Of a stretch of DNA of 64,000 nt, positions 1 through 7,806 are shown one piece after another. Each line of letters starts with the position of its first letter. Position 1 is the stretch's first letter. Position numbers and translations under genes: made by a program. The notes below the pieces were generated by a model. The model searched no databases and was not told where the DNA came from. It saw only the letters and a program-made list of their open reading frames with translations. Source of the DNA: Prochlorococcus sp. MIT 0701 (GTDB lineage Bacteria > Cyanobacteriota > Cyanobacteriia > PCC-6307 > Cyanobiaceae); NCBI RefSeq assembly GCF_000760295.1, contig NZ_JNBA01000036.1:1-64000 (forward strand), read 5' to 3'.

Positions 1-38
1 AGTTCAGTGTTGTTGTAGTCAGTGTTGAAAGTAGTCAT
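1..38 (-). CDS. 5' end of an unidentified reverse-strand gene (partial)
   Basis: An ATG on the reverse strand at 36-38 opens a frame reading MTTFNTDYNNTE, which runs off the window edge. It lies downstream of two reverse-strand terminators, as expected for a separate transcription unit. Twelve codons are too few to name a family. No strong ribosome binding site is visible, so it may also be chance. Confidence 0.3.
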   Translation of the reverse strand, partial: MTTFNTDYNNTE

Positions 39-221
39 GGTTTTAAAGGTGATAAGTGTGTGAGTTGTGTTGGGTTGTTTTCCCTCGACTCCTACAAGAT
101 CTCAGCCTTTCTGGTGATCTCCACTACACAGCTCTGGTGTAGACCCCAAGAGGTTCTGGTGAGCTTCTGGTGAACCGCTCAGATCCCAGTTGCAGCAAGG
201 AATCGAAACACCACAGCCATG

Positions 222-244
222 AAAAAACCCCGCTCGTGGCGGGG
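222..244 (-). terminator. intrinsic terminator, reverse strand
   Basis: A perfect 6-bp GC stem (228-233 with 239-244, loop TCGTG) is followed on the reverse strand by six T residues (222-227). It is the second of two reverse-strand terminators behind the Nif11-type gene. About 60 bases separate them, so it could also end a very short RNA. Confidence 0.75.
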
Positions 245-310
245 CTAAGTATTAATTAGTGCCAGGTATTGGAGGCTGATTTGTAGGCTTTTGGGGGTGA
301 TTGAAGCAAT

Positions 311-340
311 AAAAAGCCCCTGCTAATGCAAGGGCTTTGA
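311..340 (-). terminator. intrinsic terminator of the Nif11-type precursor gene
   Basis: The inverted repeat AAAGCCC/GGGCTTT, extended by TGC/GCA around a TAAT loop, is followed by a T-rich tail on the reverse strand. It lies about 25 bases after the stop codon of the precursor gene, which fits a monocistronic transcript. Confidence 0.7.
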
Positions 341-365
341 GTGTGTAGGCTGAAGGCGGCAGTTG

Positions 366-728
366 CTAAAATAGATCTTCTGAAGAGTTATGATGGCCAG
401 GTAACCGTCTCGACGGCCTGCCATTTGGAGGACCACACACCCCCGGTTTTCCCGTCGCGATTTGTGTGAAAGGTGCCGCCCAGAGTACACAGCACAAGCC
501 CCGTTGAGAATCAGACAGCCCGCCCGGATGACCACCAGCCGCGCCTTCCAGCTCTTCTTCAGAAAGCTCTTGTTGAGCGTTCTTCAAATCGTCAGCCGAA
601 ATACTAAAACCTGCCTCTTTCGCAATCGCAAGAACTGCATCGACATCAGCAGCAGCTTTGAGCTTCTCCTGAAGGCTGGTGTCTGCTTTGACTTTTTCAA
701 GGAAGGCTTTGAGTTGCTCTTCTGACAT
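366..728 (-). CDS. Nif11-leader peptide precursor, prochlorosin-like, with an atypical C-terminus
   Basis: This 120-residue protein is probably a ribosomally made, post-translationally modified peptide precursor. Residues 1-66 form a Nif11-type leader starting MSEEQLKAFLEKVKADTSLQ and ending in ELEGAAGG, the double-glycine site cut by C39 peptidases. In Prochlorococcus such leaders direct a LanM-type synthetase (ProcM) to install lanthionine rings. The segment after GG is 54 residues, longer than most prochlorosin cores. It has Cys79, Cys80 and Cys98 and several Ser/Thr, then a basic, proline-rich tail without cysteine. The real core may end near residue 102, or the 3' end may have been altered. 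No LanM is nearby; a matching exporter lies at 7.8-13.9 kb. The leader assignment is strong; ring formation is inferred. Confidence 0.85.
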   Translation of the reverse strand: MSEEQLKAFLEKVKADTSLQEKLKAAADVDAVLAIAKEAGFSISADDLKNAQQELSEEELEGAAGGHPGGLSDSQRGLCCVLWAAPFTQIATGKPGVCGPPNGRPSRRLPGHHNSSEDLF

Positions 729-853
729 TAAGTTTGAGGTTTATTCTTTATATTTAGCAGTCAGCAGGAGACAGAGAGAAAAATCAAACAAATCTTTCAC
801 GCCATTTAACGATCGGAAGCGGGCCTCATTGTCCCCATAGCCCCTCTGCAACG

Positions 854-876
854 CACGTCTATTTCCTTGAGACGTG
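854..876. other. 7-bp inverted repeat upstream of the Nif11-type gene
   Basis: CACGTCT (854-860) and AGACGTG (870-876) form a perfect stem with a 9-base loop. No T run follows on either strand, so it is not a standard terminator. It lies about 125 bases upstream of the precursor start and could be an operator or an RNA hairpin. Its function is unknown. Confidence 0.3.
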
Positions 877-1019
877 ATCTGTTAGGGCGAGCAAGGTGCG
901 TTGAGTCGTGACCACCAGACCAAAGGATCCAATGAGCACTACGTCTTTTACAAGTGCTAACATTGCGCTAACAGAAGAAAGTGATCGCTGCAGTCTGCTG
1001 CTAGCACTAGCTTTTTACA

Positions 1020-2294
1020 TTACGTAGTGTAATCGGCGTTGATGCGCACGTATTGATCCGAAAGGTCGCAGCCCCAAGCCATGCCATCGCCCGATCCATC
1101 ACCCACAACCAAACGAATCCTCACTGTGTCATCACTTAAATAACTCCCATCAACCCGCTCTTGCATATAGCGAGATGCAACGATCCGATCAAAAGGCAAG
1201 GGTTCACCACATTCCATTAACTGGTGAGGACCCAACCAAAGGGCTACTGCTGCAGGATCAAAAGACACACCAGCACGCCCTGCAGCCGCGACGATTCGGC
1301 CCCAGTTGGGGTCACGACCATGGACGGCCGTTTTTACTAAAGAAGAGCCGCAGACAGTGCGTGCAATACGGCGGGCCTCAACATCGCGATGGGTACCATC
1401 CACTTGCACCTCGAGCAAACAGGTGGCACCTTCACCATCACGTGCGATGGCCTTGGCTAGGTGCTGAGCCACCGCCATAAGCCCAGCCTCTAATGCCTCC
1501 AGGTATTGAAGCTCTAGAGGCTCACCGGCTGCAAAGGCCAACAACGAATCATTCGTACTGGTATCCCCATCAACCGTGATCGCATTAAAGGAGCGATCAA
1601 CAACCCGCTTCACCATCGCCTGCCAAACATCTACCGAAATACCGGCATCACAACTGAGATAACCCAACATTGTTGCCATCTCGGGATGGATCATCCCTGA
1701 TCCCTTGGCCATGCCGCCAATTCGCACACGTCGACCACCTAATTCAGCTTCGAGCGCAAACTGCTTCTCAACCAAATCGGTCGTCAGGATTGCGCAGGCC
1801 GCCTCAGCACCACCCTCATCGCTGAGTGCTTCCACAAGGGGATCCAACCCTGCAAGCAAGATATCCATGGGGATAGGTACACCAATCACACCGGTTGAAC
1901 AAATCAAAACCTGCTCAACTGGTAGCTCAAGTCGGTCGGCCAGAGCCTGCGTGACTCGAACACTGTCGAGCAAGCCACGGTCACCGGTGCATGCATTGGC
2001 CTGACCAGAATTGATCAACACGGACCGTGCCTTGCCAGCACAAGCCCTCAAACGTTCCGCGCAAAGATCGACGCAGGCAGCCCGCACCAATGAAGTCGTG
2101 AACGTCCCTGTGCAAACAGCACCTTCTGGAGCCAGAAGTAACGCAAGATCCGGCTTGCCAGATTCCTTCAATCCAGCTGTGATGCCTGCCGCCTGAAAGC
2201 CGAAAGGTGCCGTTAGGCCACCAGAGATGGGGCGCCAAAGGGAGGCAAGCTCAAAGCTCACGGCCTTAGGAGACAAACTAAACACATCCTCCAC
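1020..2294 (-). CDS. argJ: ArgJ, bifunctional ornithine acetyltransferase / N-acetylglutamate synthase
   Basis: ArgJ moves the acetyl group from N-acetylornithine to glutamate in the cyclic arginine pathway; bifunctional forms also use acetyl-CoA. The 424-residue length is normal. The self-cleavage motif MIHPEMATML is present, with Thr208 expected to become the N-terminal nucleophile of the beta chain. The N-terminal WRPISGGLTAPFGFQAAGI block is typical of the family. The frame begins with GTG at 2294; GTG at 2285 is an alternative. The gene is divergent from coaE with about 7 bases between starts, so the two share a very compact promoter region or have promoters inside each other's 5' ends. 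Confidence 0.95.
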   Translation of the reverse strand: MEDVFSLSPKAVSFELASLWRPISGGLTAPFGFQAAGITAGLKESGKPDLALLLAPEGAVCTGTFTTSLVRAACVDLCAERLRACAGKARSVLINSGQANACTGDRGLLDSVRVTQALADRLELPVEQVLICSTGVIGVPIPMDILLAGLDPLVEALSDEGGAEAACAILTTDLVEKQFALEAELGGRRVRIGGMAKGSGMIHPEMATMLGYLSCDAGISVDVWQAMVKRVVDRSFNAITVDGDTSTNDSLLAFAAGEPLELQYLEALEAGLMAVAQHLAKAIARDGEGATCLLEVQVDGTHRDVEARRIARTVCGSSLVKTAVHGRDPNWGRIVAAAGRAGVSFDPAAVALWLGPHQLMECGEPLPFDRIVASRYMQERVDGSYLSDDTVRIRLVVGDGSGDGMAWGCDLSDQYVRINADYTT

Positions 2295-2301
2295 CTACAC
2301 G

Positions 2302-2967
2302 ATGACCACCGAGCCACCAAGCCCGGTAGCACTCCCACGTTGGCAGGGGCCGCAACGACGCATCGGTCTTACAGGCGGCATCGCCAGTGGTAAGAGCAGC
2401 GTTGGGCACTACCTCGCGGAGCAACACGCCCTGCCTGTGCTGGATGCCGATGTGTACGCCCGAGAGGCCCTTGCCCCTGGTAGCGCAGCAACCAAGGCTG
2501 TGCTGGAACGGTATGGCAGCGCAGTAGGGGAAGCAGGCCAACGCAGTCCAGCCAGCCTCGATCGCTCAGCCCTAGGGCGAATCGTATTTAGCGATACCCG
2601 CGAACGCCGCTGGCTGGAGCAGCTCGTTCATCCCATCGTTGCAAAGCGCTTTGATGTGGCTCTGAGGGATCTCTCAGCAGAACCGGTGGTGGTGCTGATG
2701 GTGCCGCTGCTGTTCGAAGCGGAGCTCACAGGCCTCTGCAGTGAAGTGTGGTTGGTGGATTGCACTCCAACCCAGCAATATCAACGGCTGATGGCCCGTG
2801 ATGAGATAACGCTCAAAGAAGCAGAACAACGGATCGCTACTCAATGGCCACTGGAAAGCAAACGGCCTCTGGCAGATGTCGTTATCGACAACCGAGGCAC
2901 ACTGCAGCAGCTAGCTGAGCAGCTCAGCCGTTACGCCCCGTCTGAACCCGGAAACACTTGGCAATGA
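2302..2967 (+). CDS. coaE: CoaE, dephospho-CoA kinase
   Basis: CoaE phosphorylates the 3'-hydroxyl of the ribose in dephospho-CoA, the last step of coenzyme A synthesis, in the cytoplasm. The 221-residue protein has the P-loop GGIASGKS at residues 25-32, the DADVYARE segment and the HPIVAKR motif of the family. The open frame extends upstream to 2227 inside argJ on the other strand. ATG at 2302 gives a normal N-terminus and avoids that overlap, so it was chosen. It is divergent from argJ and probably monocistronic. Confidence 0.93.
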   Translation: MTTEPPSPVALPRWQGPQRRIGLTGGIASGKSSVGHYLAEQHALPVLDADVYAREALAPGSAATKAVLERYGSAVGEAGQRSPASLDRSALGRIVFSDTRERRWLEQLVHPIVAKRFDVALRDLSAEPVVVLMVPLLFEAELTGLCSEVWLVDCTPTQQYQRLMARDEITLKEAEQRIATQWPLESKRPLADVVIDNRGTLQQLAEQLSRYAPSEPGNTWQ

Positions 2968-3118
2968 CCCACTTGCTCCAGACTTCCACCAGCATCACCT
3001 AATAAAATGTGAAGGGGTTGGGTCTGCCATCCGCCTGCAGGTTATGCCAAGCCAGCCCCAATCCCTGCACCGGCGTGAAACCACTCGCACCAGGCCTCAG
3101 GGATAACGTCGGTCGCAG

Positions 3119-4609
3119 TCAACCTCCCTTCAACTTCTTGCTAAGGATCTGATTAGCAAGCTTGGGATCTGCCTTTCCACCCGTTTTTTTCATGAGCTGA
3201 CCAACAAAGAAGCCTTGAAGCTTGGTCTTGCCACCGCGGAACGCTTCCACCTCGTCAGGATGGGCTGCCAGTAATTCTTCAACGATCGTTGTGATCGCAG
3301 CAGGGTCGCTAATCATGCCGAGGCCACGCTGATCAACAATCGCCTTCGCTGAGCCGCCCTTCTCCAGCAACTCAGGCAAGATTTCCTTGGCGATCTTGCC
3401 GCTGATCTTGCCGCCGTCGATCAGTTGCACCATCTCTGCCAACTGCTCCGGTCGCAATGGCAACGTGGAATAAGAAAGGCGATTGGCATTCACGTAAGCA
3501 GCAATATCGCCCTGGATCCAATTAGCCACTCCCTTGGCCTCGGCACCTGCCGCCACGGCCGCCTCGAAGTATTCCGCCATCGCATACTCATCAGTGAGCA
3601 CCCTGGCGTCATACACCGACAAACCAAACTCTTCGGCATAGCGATGACGCTTCGCCGACGGCAACTCTGGCAACTCAGTACGCCAACCCTCACGTACAGA
3701 TGCAATCACCTCAATCGGACCTAGATCAGGATCCGGGAAATAGCGGTAATCGCTACTGCCTTCCTTCGAGCGCATGCTCTTGGTGAGTTGCTTGCTCTCA
3801 TCCCAAAGGCGAGTTTCCTGCACCACTGCTTCACCGGCTTCATAAGCCTTGATCTGGCGTTGAATCTCATGATCACAAGCTTTCTGGATGGCCGAAAACG
3901 AGTTCATGTTTTTGATCTCTACCTTGGTGCCAAAGGGAGCATCAGGCCCCTGGCGCACGGAGATATTGACGTCGCAACGCAAGGAGCCTTCCTGCATATT
4001 TCCATCAGAAACTCCCAAATAACGCATGATCCGACGAATCTCCGAGGCGTATTCAGCCGCCTCTCGCCCTGTGCGCAAATCAGGCTTGCTGACAATCTCG
4101 GCTAACGCCACGCCGGCCCGGTTGTAGTCCACCAGGGAGTGGGTGGAGCCAGCCAGCCGATCACTACCAGCATGAACGAGCTTGCCGGCATCCTCCTCCA
4201 TATGCAGACGCTCGATACCAATGCGCTTGATGTAGGTGTCCTTCCCCTTCTCTGCAACTTCCACCTCAATCCAACCCTCTTCTGCAATCGGCTCATCAAA
4301 TTGAGAGATCTGATAGTTCTTCGGTAGATCGGGATAAAAATACTGTTTGCGATCAAACTTGCTGTGCTCGGCAATGTTGAGGTTGAGTGCCATCGCCGCC
4401 TTGACCGCGTACTCCAACACCATCTGATTAAGCACCGGCAACGTGCCGGGCAGGCCACACACAACAGGGTCAATGTGGGTGTTGGGGTCGTCGCCAAAGG
4501 TCGTTGAAGCGCATGTGAAGATCTTGCTATTGGTGCCTAGCTGCACGTGTGTCTCCAGACCGATCACGGCTTCCCATGCGCCGTTATCCGAGCTGGTGGC
4601 AGCTGTCAT
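3119..4609 (-). CDS. gatB: GatB, Asp-tRNA(Asn)/Glu-tRNA(Gln) amidotransferase subunit B
   Basis: GatB is the tRNA-binding kinase subunit of the GatCAB complex, which converts Glu-tRNA(Gln) (and in some species Asp-tRNA(Asn)) to the correct amide form. The 496-residue length is standard. Recognisable blocks are WEAVIGLETHVQL at the N-terminus, FDRKQYFYPDLPKNYQISQ, the acidic HMEEDAGK segment, and the C-terminal YqeY-like tail ending with PKLANQILSKKL. The start is ATG at 4607-4609. The gene is divergent from thiO. gatA and gatC are not in the window, in keeping with scattered gat genes in cyanobacteria. Confidence 0.97.
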   Translation of the reverse strand: MTAATSSDNGAWEAVIGLETHVQLGTNSKIFTCASTTFGDDPNTHIDPVVCGLPGTLPVLNQMVLEYAVKAAMALNLNIAEHSKFDRKQYFYPDLPKNYQISQFDEPIAEEGWIEVEVAEKGKDTYIKRIGIERLHMEEDAGKLVHAGSDRLAGSTHSLVDYNRAGVALAEIVSKPDLRTGREAAEYASEIRRIMRYLGVSDGNMQEGSLRCDVNISVRQGPDAPFGTKVEIKNMNSFSAIQKACDHEIQRQIKAYEAGEAVVQETRLWDESKQLTKSMRSKEGSSDYRYFPDPDLGPIEVIASVREGWRTELPELPSAKRHRYAEEFGLSVYDARVLTDEYAMAEYFEAAVAAGAEAKGVANWIQGDIAAYVNANRLSYSTLPLRPEQLAEMVQLIDGGKISGKIAKEILPELLEKGGSAKAIVDQRGLGMISDPAAITTIVEELLAAHPDEVEAFRGGKTKLQGFFVGQLMKKTGGKADPKLANQILSKKLKGG

Positions 4610-4729
4610 TGCCGATCTCCAATTACTGGGTATGTGTCCTTGATCCTATGGAAAGGTTCCCTCACATGCCCGAAGTTGGGTCAACAGGCTGAAACACTGA
4701 ACTGATATGGACTGTTCATTCAGTTGACC

Positions 4730-5845
4730 ATGGCAGCAATGCGTACTGAATCAGTGCTGATCCTGGGAGGCGGCTTGATGGGCCTAGCTTTAGCCCACAA
4801 ATTGGCACGGCGCGGCAGCTCAGTAGAAGTACTCAGCAGACGCCGCAATGAGGCCGCCGGCTTCGTTGCGGCCGGCATGCTTGCACCCCATGCTGAAGGG
4901 CTCAGCGGAGAGCAACTACGGCTAGGCCAATTAAGCCTGGATCTCATCCCATCCTGGGTGAACCAAATCGAAACCGACAGCGGCCTCTGTTGCGGTCTTC
5001 GCCAATGCGGAATTGTGGTGCCCTTCATCACAGCGACGCAGCGAGATCTCTATCCCACCGCCTGCTTAGGTGAAAGCCTCGATCGTTCGGGCCTGGAACG
5101 AGAAGTACCAGGCATTGGACCCAGCTGGCAGGCCGGCTTACTCTTCAACCAAGACGGCCAGATCGACAATCGCCGACGATTGATGCGGGCACTGGAGACA
5201 GCCTGTGTGAGCCTGGGTGTTCGCTTCCAAGAAGGCGTAGAAGTAGAGGAGATCCTGCAAGACGGCCATACGTTCAGAGGGGTGAGAATGCGCAACGCTG
5301 AAGGGGAGATGCACACGCTTACGTGTCAAAAGGCTGTGCTTTGTTGCGGTGCCTGGAGTGCCCAACTGCTCCCAGCCCTAGCCATCGTGCCCGTGAAGGG
5401 TCAAATGCTGTCACTCCAAGGGCCACGGGACAGCTTGAAGCGAATTATGTTTGGTCCGGGCACTTACCTCGTACCTCGTGAAGATGGGCTACTCGTGGTG
5501 GGAGCCACCAGCGAGCCAGAGGCCGATTTCATGGAAGGTCTCACCCCTTTCGGCCAACAACAACTTCAAGCTGGCATTGACACTCTCCTGCCAAAAGCAA
5601 GCCAATGGCCGCCGATGGAACGTTGGTGGGGGTTCCGACCTTGCACACCTGACGGAGGTCCAATACTGGGCCGCTCATCCGTTGATGGCCTCTGGCTAGC
5701 AACTGGACATCACCGCAATGGGGTCCTGCTCGCCGCCATAACAGCTGAATTAATCGAAGCAAGCATCAGCGGCAAGGGAATCAACGCAGAACAAATTCAG
5801 ATTTTAGAAGCATTTCAGTGGAATCGATTTACGGCGGAAATATAA
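4730..5845 (+). CDS. thiO: ThiO-like glycine oxidase (FAD-dependent amine oxidoreductase)
   Basis: ThiO oxidises glycine to iminoglycine to supply the C-N unit of the thiazole of thiamine. The protein (371 residues from this start) has the N-terminal FAD-binding motif LILGGGLMGLALAHKLARRG and the conserved EAAGFVAAGMLAPHAEG segment. It ends with the DAO-family pattern GFRPCTPDGGPILG and ATGHHRNGVLLA. The frame opens at a TTG at 4724; ATG at 4730 and 4739 are more likely starts, and 4730 was chosen. It appears to be a single gene. A long stretch without recognised genes follows. ThiO is the best match; another DAO-family amino-acid oxidase cannot be excluded. Confidence 0.88.
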   Translation: MAAMRTESVLILGGGLMGLALAHKLARRGSSVEVLSRRRNEAAGFVAAGMLAPHAEGLSGEQLRLGQLSLDLIPSWVNQIETDSGLCCGLRQCGIVVPFITATQRDLYPTACLGESLDRSGLEREVPGIGPSWQAGLLFNQDGQIDNRRRLMRALETACVSLGVRFQEGVEVEEILQDGHTFRGVRMRNAEGEMHTLTCQKAVLCCGAWSAQLLPALAIVPVKGQMLSLQGPRDSLKRIMFGPGTYLVPREDGLLVVGATSEPEADFMEGLTPFGQQQLQAGIDTLLPKASQWPPMERWWGFRPCTPDGGPILGRSSVDGLWLATGHHRNGVLLAAITAELIEASISGKGINAEQIQILEAFQWNRFTAEI

Positions 5846-6773
5846 CAATTAAACCATGCAGTCATTAAGGCATGGCAATAATTACTCTTCGCCAATTGAC
5901 TTCAGAAATCTGAGAAGAATCGCAATTCAATCAACACCATAAAGCTGCAGGATGATGCTTCCATTCTAGCGAGGCATCATTTTCAACACAATCAGAAGTA
6001 TAGGCAATAAATCATAATATCAACGGATCATGCAGATACCTTGAGTGATGGCAAATTATCCAAGCATTAACAAAGCCAACGGTTAGTGCAAACAATACAA
6101 AGCCATTCTCCTGACCTCTCTACGAAATTGCAAAAAGCAAACAGGCGCCTTGCGTAAATCCCTTAATATTACAAAGCTATAGGACTAAACTATAAAGCTG
6201 AAGCCACATTTTATCTGCAGCACAATGACCAAGCTGCTCATAGGAATGGGATGAAAACTCACCAAAAAATCCTGCAGAAAACTGACCGGAATCCGATGGA
6301 ATTAAAACATCCGAAAGCTGCCAATCATCACGCTAGCCATTGCGGCAGAAAGCCGTCCTAATGCTTGGGTATCACGACAGACTCTGCAAAGTCACAACAT
6401 CAAACTGCTTTTCCAAAAACCCAAGACTTCTGCCGAGGCTCAGACCGCCAACCATCAGCAAGCAAAAACCTGCTTGCCTCAACAATCAACTTGCCCATGA
6501 ACAATGGCAGCTGACTTCCCTTAACAACAGCACAATGTGCCGCCAAAGGGAGCCCCAAGGCAACCAGAGCAAAGTTTATTGAGCGCAAAGGAAGATATCA
6601 TTAGCCTCATCCCATCTGAATAAGCTAATGAAAACCATCTGCCCTGAAAGTCTACTAAACCTCTCAGGCTTCTACTTGCAGCATTGACTTGCCCCAAACA
6701 GAGTTGTGAGCTTTCTCAAAAGTTTAAGCAAAGTATCTGAATCTCAGCTTCAGGCAAAACAAGGTCCAATCAA
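5846..6773. other. 928-bp A/T-rich gap with no convincing intact gene
   Basis: No conserved gene was recognised here. Codon usage in the short frames looks poor except for one reverse-strand remnant at 6400-6588, listed separately. The last 100 bases must hold the promoter of the exporter operon, but no clear -35/-10 pair stands out. Confidence 0.6.
6400..6588 (-). pseudogene. possible remnant of a small secreted protein
   Basis: A 62-codon reverse-strand frame begins MRSINFALVALGLPLAAHC, which reads like a signal peptide, and continues with ASRFLLADGWRSEPRQKSW. The DGW segment resembles small secreted proteins common in marine picocyanobacteria. The frame stops abruptly, and a neighbouring frame continues with plausible residues (FDVVTLQSLS), suggesting a frameshift. 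Assignment rests on pattern memory only. Confidence 0.25.
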
Positions 6774-7802
6774 ATGCACAATGAAATTGTGACTGGGAAT
6801 GTCTTGCCTTTTAACATCTTTGAAAAGGCGGATTCCAAGCTACTGGCCTGGATTCGTGATGTGTCTGTCGTAAGGGAAATCACAACCTCCTGTCGTCTGA
6901 TCGAAGAAGGCAGCACTCCGGACGGCTTGTTTGTAGTGGAGTCAGGACCAATCACGGTTTGCACCAAGCAAGCTGATGGCGGAAGCTTGTCACTCGCCAG
7001 CCTAAAAGCAGGCAACCTGGTGGGAGAGATGAGCTGGCTGGAAGAACGTCCAGCAGTAGCAAGCGTCGATGCTGGTCCAGGAAGTCGTCTTCTCCAAATC
7101 CCTAGAGCGGCTCTGGAGTCAATCAATCAATCCGAGGATTCCATTTGCCATCTCCTCTATCGCGTCATCGCTGAAAAATTGGCCCTCCAAGTGCAAGGCC
7201 AAAACGCATGGGTTCATCGTATTGCCGCGACTGACCAGGAACCCCTCCGCAAAGTTCTGGTGCTATTCGCAGAACTCGAAGAAAAGGATGTGGCCTGGAT
7301 CGCCAGATCCGGTAAATTCAAACGTCTTATGGCCGGAGATATTCTCCTTGAAGAGGGAGATAATGTGCCTGGTCTCTATCTGCTGCTCTCTGGAGAGGCC
7401 AGAATAAGTATCACTAAAAACGGAAGCTGGCAATCGGTAGGCAGCTCTCGACGCGGTGAACTACTCGGTGAGCTCACAATGCTCAACCCTCAAGCAGCCG
7501 GAGCCACCGCCAATGTGGACACACTCACAGGCCTAGAGCTACTGGTGCTCGACAAACAGGAACTCAGCATGACTCTCAACGCAAATCCAAGGCTGGCTAA
7601 GCGTTTCTACAAAGGCATCGCACGCATGCTCTCCCAACGCAGCCGTGATCAACTCCTCAGCCGTGGATTTGCTGAAGCAAGCCGCATGGCCGAGGAAATC
7701 ATCGACAACGAACAGCTTGGGCTTGATCAACTCTCGGCCATCAGTTCAGCCGGGTTGCGTTTTGACTGGCTGTGCAGACAGTTTCAGGATAAGGAGGGCT
7801 GA
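6774..7802 (+). CDS. protein with two cyclic-nucleotide-binding-fold domains, first gene of the exporter operon
   Basis: The 342-residue soluble protein carries two cNMP-binding-fold domains (about residues 10-125 and 155-265) and a helical tail. Both have the glycine-rich LxxGxxxGE turn (GNLVGEMSWL and GELLGELTML). However, the arginine that normally binds the cyclic phosphate (PRxAS/T) is missing in both, where the sequence reads RPAVAS and PQAAGAT. Binding of cAMP is therefore doubtful, and a structural or other-ligand role is possible. The stop codon lies 4 bases before the start of the next gene, and the ribosome binding site of that gene lies within its last codons. Co-transcription with the NHLM-type exporter is thus very likely. 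In this context it may control or scaffold the transporter; that is inference. Confidence 0.85.
   Translation: MHNEIVTGNVLPFNIFEKADSKLLAWIRDVSVVREITTSCRLIEEGSTPDGLFVVESGPITVCTKQADGGSLSLASLKAGNLVGEMSWLEERPAVASVDAGPGSRLLQIPRAALESINQSEDSICHLLYRVIAEKLALQVQGQNAWVHRIAATDQEPLRKVLVLFAELEEKDVAWIARSGKFKRLMAGDILLEEGDNVPGLYLLLSGEARISITKNGSWQSVGSSRRGELLGELTMLNPQAAGATANVDTLTGLELLVLDKQELSMTLNANPRLAKRFYKGIARMLSQRSRDQLLSRGFAEASRMAEEIIDNEQLGLDQLSAISSAGLRFDWLCRQFQDKEG
7791..7798 (+). promoter_or_regulatory. strong Shine-Dalgarno that fixes a TTG start
   Basis: AAGGAGGG lies 8 bases before TTG at 7807, while the open frame itself extends back to 7645 inside the previous gene. The site decides in favour of the TTG start and indicates translational coupling to the upstream stop codon at 7800-7802. 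Confidence 0.8.
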
Positions 7803-7806
7803 TGTC

